From Cyclina sinensis (lineage: Eukaryota; Mollusca; Bivalvia; Venerida; Veneridae): a stretch of 64,000 nt of DNA. The stretch is from the NCBI GenBank assembly GCA_012932295.1, contig JAAONU010000004.1, positions 13,301,773 to 13,365,772 on the forward strand. Reading direction: 5' to 3'. Below the pieces are notes generated by a model. That model searched no databases. It was not told the DNA's origin and saw only the letters and a program-made list of their open reading frames with translations. The translations under genes were made by a program, and so were the position numbers. Below are positions 25,173-35,600 of this stretch, in pieces. How positions within the stretch are numbered: position 1 is the stretch's first letter; each line of letters starts with the position of its first letter.

Positions 25173-28100
25173 TGTATATGCTTTGGCTGCCAAAGTGCAA
25201 AATGTATACCATATACGCTTGTCTGGAATAGGAAACGACTTGTAAGTTTCATAGCAAACCATTCAACATAAAGTTTTATCTCGTCTCGACAAATACTGTG
25301 GTTTATTAGCCTCGGTGGCAGAGGAAATATTCATTCTCCAAAATTCAATTTCAAGCATCTTGAAAAGCTATGTTGTAATATAATAATGCCTTTATTTGTT
25401 ATCCTTCAGTCTTCTTCATTTACACCTGATTCATCCCATAAAATGCTAGCTTAGTTATTATGCAGATATAAGTAGTTTTCGTCTACTTATCTATGGAACA
25501 TGCCTTATGTGTTATCTATAAAATTCATCTAAAACAACAGTTCTGTCTGTCTATATTCACTTAAATGTTTATGTAATATGCAAATTTGAGATTATGAGAA
25601 TTTGAATCCCATTGATTTGTAATCGAGTTCTCAAATTTGTTTCTGAAAAGTTGAAAATATCAACTATTTCTAAGCTGCGAATCATGCCATGGGAAATGTA
25701 TCAATATTTTTTGTGATTGTTGCAATTATTTTCTTTATATAAGTAAAACACCGATTGCCGTTGGTTGAAACAAGGTCTGAGTCATACAGCACTCAACGTT
25801 TCTGTACTTGACATGTTACATGACTATGATAAATATATTCGCGCTTGTACATTGGAGTTTTTTACTTTGTCATATGTAATGGGAAGTCTTTTATAAAGGA
25901 CTCAAATATCAAAAAGATACAAAAGATTTGAAAAAAGAAAAGGCAATGATAAAAATGCTGTTCGCTGTAAGTAGCATGGCTACCCCATTAGTGATGCTCC
26001 GTTGAATTGCATGTATTTGATTGAATTATGCGAATGTTCGTTGGACGTATATTCATAGCACATTTGTAAGCAAAACAGAGTCTTTAGCATAGCATCATTT
26101 GATTTTTATTGTCCCTGTTTATTGGCAAGATTCAATCCGTGGAACTTTTATGCATAATGCACGGTCGTTTCGCAGATACTTCATGTTCTCGTTACTGTAA
26201 AGTGAGTCAATATATTCTTGCTCTCAGTTCCTTTGGTATTGATCCGTTATTTATTGATATCAAAAAATAATACAAAGTGTACACCAGTAAAATTATCAGA
26301 GAAAAGGAAAAAGTCATTTTTAATATATATTATTTTTGACACATTTCAGCACAGAAAATCGTGAGTTGTTCTGTATCGATCAAAAGAAATCAATATTTTT
26401 CTTATTGATAAAGATAATGCCCGTAACATTTATACTGTACAGCATACTTATTGTATTATGCACTTTAGATAAATCGTTGATATTATTATTAATCTGTAGA
26501 TATTAGTAGTGCAGCTGAGCAAAGTCAGGCAGTCAGAACCTGTCCAAGTAGTTTTTTAACATATTTCTGCATTTTTAGAAGAAAAAAAATGAATCGGTGT
26601 GATTTTCAAGCTGCAAATGTAACCAAATCAAGGCACAAAAAGTGTATCTTTGTATGTCACATCTAAAGAAATTATGTGCACTTGTTTAGCGATTTATTTT
26701 GCAAATATATTTGAACCTCAATGATATTTTTAATCAAATTATGTACATATAACTTATTACCATATTATAAAAAATATGTAAGATAACATAATGAAATGTA
26801 ATAAAACATTACTATTTTGTGGTTTTTCGCTACAAACCCCTTTTCCCTTCGTTAAGAATACATGGGATGACATAATACAAGTATTTACCTCAATTTCAAT
26901 CAATCACTTGCAAGTTTATAAAAGTATCAATCCAATGTACATATATAATGTTCGAATATAAATTTTAAGTCCAAATAAAAAGTAAAAGAAAATCTTCTAT
27001 TTTTTTTTAATGCATTTTTTTTTTCAAACAGTAATTCAAGTGTCTGTTGTATATAATCATATATGGATAATAACTAACCAGGCGTGCTGCCGCAGGTGAT
27101 AGAACTTATCTGGGACTTTCATTTCCCTCACAGATCTTGAATATTTCTCTTGATATTATTTACATTTATATGACACTGGCGTGACTTATTTCGTCTCATA
27201 TTAAATCTTAATTACAATGTGACTTAAGTTAGATGTCTATTAGGACATTTGAAAACTTCCACGACATTCGTGAGAAAAAATAGTAAAAAAAAAACATTTT
27301 TAACAGACATGGAATCTTTAAATGATGATTGCAGATTATTTTCTTACATGCATGTGTCAATCAAATTAGAATACTGTCGACCTATGCTAAGATTTAAGCA
27401 TTACATATTACCACTCAAACATTCTGCTATTGCTCTAAAACTGATCTCATTCAAAAATATTACAAAGCATTTGTATTTTCTGTTGTTGAGAAGTACTTGA
27501 TTTTTCGTTCAGATGAATTGTTTGATTTGCAAAACAAAGTATCTGTAAAATTTTGAGTTTCTTAATACATTCTTCCACTATAATAAACAGAATAAGCATA
27601 AGCATATACAGGAGGCTATGTTTTATTTTTATTGTGTTGTCTTGCATATTTTCAATGAGACTGCCGAACAGACGTTATTAATTCTGTATAACTTTGCTGC
27701 GTATAAAATAAACTTGACACCATGTGTCGATTGGTAACATTTCTATCAAATCATTTTAACCGCAGTCCTTTACATTCCTTTAGTAAATTTATGATTCAAA
27801 AGAACTTTGTTGTTGTTGTTGTTTCACAAGACAATTTTTTAACATTGTTATTCAATTAACATAAGACTGATCAAAAACTCCATGCCATTTGTTGAACAAA
27901 TATTGTTCATTTCATCATAAAGATTAGATTAACATCTTTGGTGATATTTAAGGTTATATTCAGTTACACCCACCTGCGGCTACATGTTGCAGATAACTGC
28001 ACATGTAATGCTTCAGGCAGACTTTTGTTTACCCACAAATAGAGATGTTTTGATGTTTTCATTCATTGTTTAATTAACACTCTCAAACACGTGTTTGTAG

Positions 28101-31100
28101 TTAAATTGCAGTTTAATATATGTTTGTATTTCACTAACAAATTTCCAATGCATACTTGACTTTATTATTAAGAATTATTTCGAGAGAGAGAGAGAGCAGT
28201 TCCTGCACAGCAGAAAAAATGACTTGTTACATCTGCATCAACGTATTCATTTATCACTTAGTTTTATCTTGTCTCGACATACGCGGTGATTTGTTATAAA
28301 CAGACAGTGCCTATTTGCTTCCCTGAAATTCAATTTCCAGCTTACGATATTATGTATTTGGTCGTTTTCATTTCCATCAGACAACCCGTGGAATTGGGTT
28401 TTTGTCAAGTAACGTCAATTTAACGATGTTTGTCAACTCATTTCGTCTAATAGAATGTGTGATAAGTGGTAAATAACCATTTTAAATATACATGGCTCTT
28501 CTAATTAAGTACATTGTAACGTAATACTTACTTCCATGTAATTCATCCCTTCTATGTTTTCCTTTGCAAATTCTTTTATGTCAATTACCGATATATTATT
28601 CTAAAACCAAAAACGCAGATGTACGTTTAGAGGCATCGTCGGATTCCCACGGCTGGTCCATTACGTGACATTATATTTATCGACGGAATATAATGGAGTG
28701 TATACGGAATATATACAGCGGGTATCCGACGATGGTTATGAGTCATTGGATTTCCAGTTTGCTTGCAAATTTGTTAACAGTGCAAAACAGAATGAGTGCA
28801 AACCATTCCATTCGCATCTGCCAATATATAGAATTATATATATGACTTGGTAAGATATTTATTCATCTTGAACCAAAACGCAATTCCTTTCGTACAAGAT
28901 TAGATGTTCAGCTTTTAGATGATGTTCAACTTGGCTACCACTTTAGAAAAACGAGTATAAGTGAGTGTGTCTTTGTTTAGTTGACTTTTTCTCTATGGAA
29001 GTCTGCCTACTTTTCTCTCCGTATTTATAACGAGATCCTCTCTCTCAAGATGTGACGATTATTCTTGAAAGTGTTTAAATATATTTTGCTATTGCTGTAA
29101 TCAGTTTCTATATATTAGAAAATGACCGATATCCGTTGGTCGAGACAATGGCTTGATCAAACATCACTGATGGTTTTCTGTATCTGACATGTTTTCAGAC
29201 GATGATATATTTGGGTTCAAATATCTAATGGCTATTTCGCTTGCCTTCGACTAGATTATAACTCGAAACTCTGGTGTCTTTTTTTTAAATTAATCTTCTC
29301 CAAAAACAGAATATCCTGACATAGTTTATGTCCGACATTAAACTTTGCACAGCCTTTCATTTCTCAAGTACAAAGATTTGTAAAGTAAGTTAAGTTAGGT
29401 CTAATATTCATCTGAGCAACTACAAGGTATTACAATAAGACAATCAACAGCTTTTTCTTCTGTTGAATGCTTGGTTTAATCAAATACTCTAAGTCTTAAT
29501 ACGCAAGACAGAAACAGGCCCATATGTATCTGAACATCCATAATCCATATGATCTTCTATCACATCTGAACAGCCATAATCCATATGATCTTCTGTCAGA
29601 TTATGAATAATCAGTCTTTTAAACTTGACCGTCTCGATAATGTTTAAATCAGCTTACAGTCTGATAAAATTCTTCATACAAATGAGTACTAGGCGTTCAA
29701 GCAGACATTAAATAACGCTAGTGTCACATCGTTCAGAAGGATCTAAATACAGACAAGCCATTAATCTAATTGTCTAACTGCACTAACTGCTCTATAGACT
29801 GTAGTTTAAATTATCATCAATTGTCTCACGGATACAAAGCAATTTTGATTACCTGGAATTCAATTTTTAGCATGCCATACTTACCTAATGCGCTCTTGTG
29901 TCTTCGGTTGTTTTCAGTTACATCAGAGGACTTTTGAATTGATCTTTTGTGAAAAAATTCTTTTAACTCATTTCACCGCGTGGACAGTGATAAATAACGT
30001 GCACAGAATTCTAGACAGTTAGTACATTTATTCATAAGAACTAATCCCGAATAAAATAATAATAATGATAAAGTTTTCCTTCCATTGCTTTCCATTGTCA
30101 TATTATTGTTCTATAACAAGATATACAGTTATACAAGTAGATGTGAAATTCAAACGTCACTGATTTTCAAATTTGCCTGTCAAATGCATATCGTTTATCG
30201 CTCAACTGTGTTGCAAGTTCTTGTCAATATAAGATAAATATCTATACTTTAGTGTTTGCAGTTATCGATTTTTTAAGAAATGACTTGTTCCATTTGGCTG
30301 AAATAATGGCTTGATCAAACAATAAGACAATTGTATAATTTGGTACAAATATCTTGAGCATATTTTTCTTCACTCTTATATACTGAAACTTCATTGTGTT
30401 AAAATGAAACCTACACACAGACCAAAGTGTCAAGTTTAGATAGCAACAAAACAGACTTTCTAATTTCTTAAGAATTCATATTCCAAAAAGGACGACGAAA
30501 TTAAGGTCTTGATGTAGGCCCAGTCATATTTTGTCTGTTTTGACAAAATTAACGGTTAGTTTTACTTTTAGTCGGCAAGTACAAAAACGGTACAAGATTA
30601 GTTCTGACACACACGGTAGATTCATATTACAGTCTGAACAACAAAATTCATGAAACGGTTTTAGCATTATAATGCCTGAATAAAAATTTAACCTAACTCA
30701 TAAAAGTTCATTTTCAAATTTCATTTTTTGGGGTCCGCTTCAACAGTTGCAATTATTTTCATGAGATTTAGAATTACTCTTCCAAAATAATGTAGAACAG
30801 ATTTTTCATTTTAATGAGAGATTTAAACATGATACCATTAATAAAATGCCAATTTAAAAGGAAACAGCTTTGGAAATTTATTTGTGCGTTTTTGTAAAAC
30901 TCATTGGGGATTAAGAGAATTACTGTCAGAGACATTGAACCTGCAATGTGTACGAGATGAAATTTCCAGAAGTAGAATTTGCATTCTTTTGAAATGTATA
31001 TTCCAGGGCTTAGTAATTCTGAGTAATTCATCATCTTCAAAAATATGCTGAGTTATCTGTTTAAAACAGGAAGACTAAAAGCAAATGTATTTCTATGTAA

Positions 31101-31118
31101 GGATATATATAATATACA

Positions 31119-31177
31119 TTTCTCTTTATCCCTCTCTCCCTCTCTCTATCTCTCTATATATATTAATTATATATAAT

Positions 31178-31209
<32 letters not shown>

Positions 31210-31210
31210 A
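31119..31210. repeat. CT/AT/GA palindromic microsatellite
   Basis: A ctctctctatctctctat tract is followed by alternating AT and then atatatagagagagagagag, so the two halves are inverted and could form a long hairpin or cruciform. It is in copy 3 of the triplication. Confidence 0.85.
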
Positions 31211-32125
31211 AGCATATTACATATATCAAGTTACTTAACCTCTTAGTTCTGTCATGACGTCACAGACAAACGATGTAAAAATATGATGAGGAGTGTCACA
31301 TAGAGAACATGCTTAAAGTTTGTTTGGTTGGATATTGCTGATTTTTAGTGTGAACTTAACTAAACTTAACTTCCCCTTTAGTTGGCATATTTTAGATTGC
31401 TATATTATCACAATGATTCTTGTTTCTTAGTCGACGTATTCAATAAATGCCATGATTTCACTCGCAAGTTTAAAATCTGAATACGCCAGAATCTGAACAC
31501 CGGTACTTACTTTTAACACATACTGTACAATCATTTTGAAAATTGCATTTAATTATAATTACTCATCAGTCAAAACTGATATATTAATATGAACGTTACA
31601 AGTCGGCGCTTAAGTACTCTATATTCTGTACACATGAATCTCTATCCAGACGGGCTATTTATTTAATGTCTATATGTACTACAGACAGTTCTTTCGATAG
31701 TATCTTGAATAAGTTTAGAAAACTTGTAATGCTGGGCAAAATGTTTTGCCGTTTATCATTCAAACCTACGTAAGTTCATGAAAAATTCAGCATCTTTGAT
31801 GAAATTAAAGTTCCCTAATTTGTTCTTCCCACCTGCGGTAACAAGCCTGAACACATCCAATCAGATTGGCTTTACAGACATTTATAGCTCCTAACAATGT
31901 TTAGGGGCTGATCACTGGTATCTTATTTCATAATTGCCTTAACATCCGTCTAGTTCTAACTCCCTAGGCAGTTTCTTTAAAAGACAATCTTCAAAGTTTA
32001 TATTTCTTTGTTCGTTATTTTGGTCCCGTTACAGCCCTTTTACGCTAGTATTTTGTAAAAGATCGATTCAATGTATCACATTCGTTTCAATATAGAAAAG
32101 AAAACAAGAGATGCCAATTTATTGC

Positions 32126-32460
32126 AGTCCATTTTAATTCTGAAAGGAAAGTGTTTGCATCAAAATCATTAGATCTACAGTTTATTTTATAATTCGAAAT
32201 GAAAACTTCTGAATCAAATTTGTCACAGTTCCTTTTTTAAGGAAGTGAAAACATATTATTCATACAGTCCATTTTCATTATGGAAGGAAAAACTTGTGAT
32301 TCAGATTTTTAATGTCCCTTTTACTATGCAAGGAAAATTACATGAATAAAATTTTAATATCTAATATGGACTGGGAAAACTTATTAATGCACTTGTTATA
32401 GTCGTTTTATTATGGAAGGGGATTTATACAGTGATAAGTAATATCTTTTATATCTTACAG
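32126..32460. repeat. Degenerate ~48-bp repeats next to an exon acceptor
   Basis: Six or seven imperfect units start near 32,126, 32,179, 32,227, 32,266, 32,314 and 32,400, with the shared pattern agtccattttcattatggaa, 'ggaaaa', then an AT-rich half. Unit lengths are mostly 48 bp, with some of 39-53. The array runs directly into the splice acceptor at 32,460. Confidence 0.6.
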
Positions 32461-32664
32461 TAAAGTCACCTTTGTCGACAGAAGAACCGTATGAGCAATA
32501 TGCCTCACAATGCGAAAAGCGTAACACGGCCGTGTACACTGTCCGCTATACCCTACCACAATATCAAATGACGTCATCCACTGCTTACGTAAAACCAACC
32601 ACTGAGCGTCTTCTCCTTCCAGAGGATCAGCCAATCAACGACAGCAGCATTGGAGAAGCAGAAG
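32461..32664 (+). CDS. Receptor exon: Thr/Pro-rich extracellular segment
   Basis: The acceptor is tatcttacag and the donor gaag|gtaaaa. Phase is 1 in and 1 out, 204 nt, open throughout. It reads KSPLSTEEPYEQYASQCEKR..., has one Cys, and ends SSIGEAEG. It has no domain I recognise. Composition (T, S, P, E) suits an exposed stalk. It is the most 5' exon I can support. Confidence 0.5.
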
Positions 32665-35600
32665 GTAAAAAATAGTTTGAAAAATACACTTCTTTTCTGT
32701 GATGCCTTAAAGTAATCAAAATCTTATTTAAAACAGACCTCCAGTCTTGCTCAACAATTAGCCCATTTCGTTAAGAGAACGCTTCTACTTTTTGTCACGG
32801 TTGTCTGTATTTTATTAAATAGTAGATCGTGTAGTAGATCACTTCTATATTTTGCAAATATAATATTTTATTATCAATGCTTACAATAAAATTCAGGCTA
32901 CCGTTTTAGAAGTTTTCTGTTGATATTATTTGGCAGAAAGTGTCATTTTAAATGAAGCGATTTTTATAAACTTTCTTTCGTTTCAAGAGAAATTAACTTT
33001 ATGATCAAGACATGTAATAGCATTTCATTTGAATTTTGTTTTCAGTTTTGGAATTGCATTAAAATTACTTTGTATTACAAGGATATACGGAAATTAGACG
33101 CGTATGTTTTGTTTCTGACAAACATTGGTTCTGATGAAATTACACAGGTGTAATATAATGCGAAACGAATCATTGTGCATTTACTTCTTTCTACCAAATG
33201 ACTGTTTATTTTGTAAACTGACATTTTGGTAATTTATTATCATACAATTGTTCTTTTTCAAACTGAATATGGCAACGGTGTAACCCATTTCATGGTTGTT
33301 TCGGTCATATGATAAAAAGCATTTGATACTTGTCACTATTTTTATATATATTTTTTCAACTCACTAGAAGCTCGCTTAAAAACATCTTTACTGCGTTCGT
33401 TAAAACTTTGTCTTACACACTATTGAGTCACAATTTCTTTTGCAGTGGAACCGAAAGAAGAAGCGAAGGACGACAAAGACTCCTTTGACCCATGGCGTAT
33501 GGTTACACTTCTACGTATGATTTTCCTGCACATCATCATAGCTCTCATCTCAAATAACCATTTCCTTTCATATAATATGATCTACATACCTTTATTATTA
33601 TTAGTCCTCCTATATCTATCTATGTCTCTGGACTGGGTGTGAATATAAGTTTACTCACTGACCGTCCGTCACGCTGTGTGTAAAATCAAGATCCTGTAAT
33701 AACCAAAACACATTAGCTCTGTTCATGCCTATATTGACAGTTACAACTGATTACTTACATCAGACATCTCCTTTCTGTCTTTTTGCGTGTGTGTTCGGTC
33801 TGTCCGCCCGCCCCTCCGTCTGACTGATTATCTGGTTGCTGAAACAAACTAACACTCCGTCCATCTGGTCTATCCTGTCGCCGAAATGAAAATCTTGATA
33901 CTGAAACGAATTGTAAAGCACGAGTTAATAAAACCTGTAATGCTGAAATATAGTAAAGAGGACAGTGTAACTAAAATAGAATTCTTTTCCTGATCTGTGT
34001 ATATGCCTGCCATAAATCTAGATTTTGCAATAACTAACTTTCTACAGAAGCTAGTCACTTCATGAAAACTGGCGTATGGGTATATAATACTCCATATTTA
34101 GACTATGTGTTTTATTCTTGGGCTAATTTCTGATTGAAACGAGAAAATACAAACGCAGTTTAGTTCCGGTTATACCTATTTCAAGTATCAATGCTAGGTT
34201 CATTCATTTTAGTGTGTGAATAGTGGGCGAAATAGCCACCGCAGCGTACATATTTGTATTAAGGCTGGTAAGAGAGGAGGCGTCTGCATTTACTATGAGA
34301 TAATCGTATTATATTTATTAAAATAAAGGGCAAACTTGCAGTTACATGTTTGCCAGGATGCCTTGGCTAACAACAGCACAATATTTAAAATATACAAAGT
34401 TTTCTTTTAACTAACCGTTAACGTTTTGGCTGACTAACTTACTTTGCTTGTTATTTCAGTACTAAAAGTAATAGCATGAATCTGTTTAGCTAAAAAAATC
34501 ATTGCACTTGTTTACATTTTAACTATTTATATATAGAGTCCATATTAACTGGACTATTTTCTTTTCATTCAAATTATACTGTCAGAACATATATAGTTGA
34601 GGATTTTGAATCAATAATCTTTCAGTACTAAGCTGTTTATGATTTTTCCATTGTTGGTCGTTCATTTGAAAATAAAAGAATTTATTTTTTTGAGGCCCCG
34701 GAAGGGTAACCTGGTTTATTTTTCATACATTAACGACATTTACAATTTTTCAGGTACTCACACAACTAAAAGTCAAGCACCCACACTTTACGACAATAAG
34801 CAAGCACAGTTTCATTATAAATCATCGAAAAGTACTGAATATATTTCATTTACTAACTTGTTATTTTCTTTTTTGTGATTTAAATATATATTTTCAAAAT
34901 GTTCACATTTGGTTTGAACAAATTAACTATGGCAATATCTTAGATCTACTTTTTTTACTTAATAAAATTGATAATGTCACTTTATAAGATATATGTGCCC
35001 ATTTAGCCTAGCACCGCATCTATGGAAAAAAATCCGTTCAATCGATGACGATTACATTGCACTCAGTTTAGACGAGTGGTATTAAGCTTTGTTAAGGTAT
35101 GTTTTTGCTGTAGAATAGAAGCCATACGCCTGACTTTATATCAGTTGAATGCCAGCCAAACGATATAACCCCAAACCTATGTTACGTTAACGCCATAAAA
35201 TTATTGACTCTATACAACCACTCACAAGAAGCTATGAATAAATCATTTTAATAATTAACCGATTCCACCTCGAGACCTAAGACCTTTAAGGCATTTCAGA
35301 CTTACGATCGGAAGTTGCTAACATTTTATGATTTACCACCCGATATTCCTTGAATAAAAGTGTTTGCACGTCAGCTGCAGGAAATTGATTCTGGTATTAA
35401 AGTTGTATTATTGAACTGTTCCAGAGCAAAGTAAAAATCAGCAGTACATTAATGCAGCTGCAATGTTATTATCTCGGGATACTGAATAAGATAGATGCAA
35501 AATTAATGTATGTTCATACTAAATAGGGGAATCTCAACTGAATAGTCGATTGATAAGATTCAAAACCTTGGTTTTACCTGTACCTTTCGAATATTCTTAC

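Larger units (their letters stand above)
20160..31950. repeat. Copy 3 of the ~10-kb triplication
   Basis: It is collinear with copies 1 and 2 and lengthened by a TIR element (about 21,780-22,354) and a 2.7-kb insertion (22,463-25,172). It ends about 500 bp before the first recognised exon of the membrane-protein gene. No exon was recognised in it. Confidence 0.75.
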
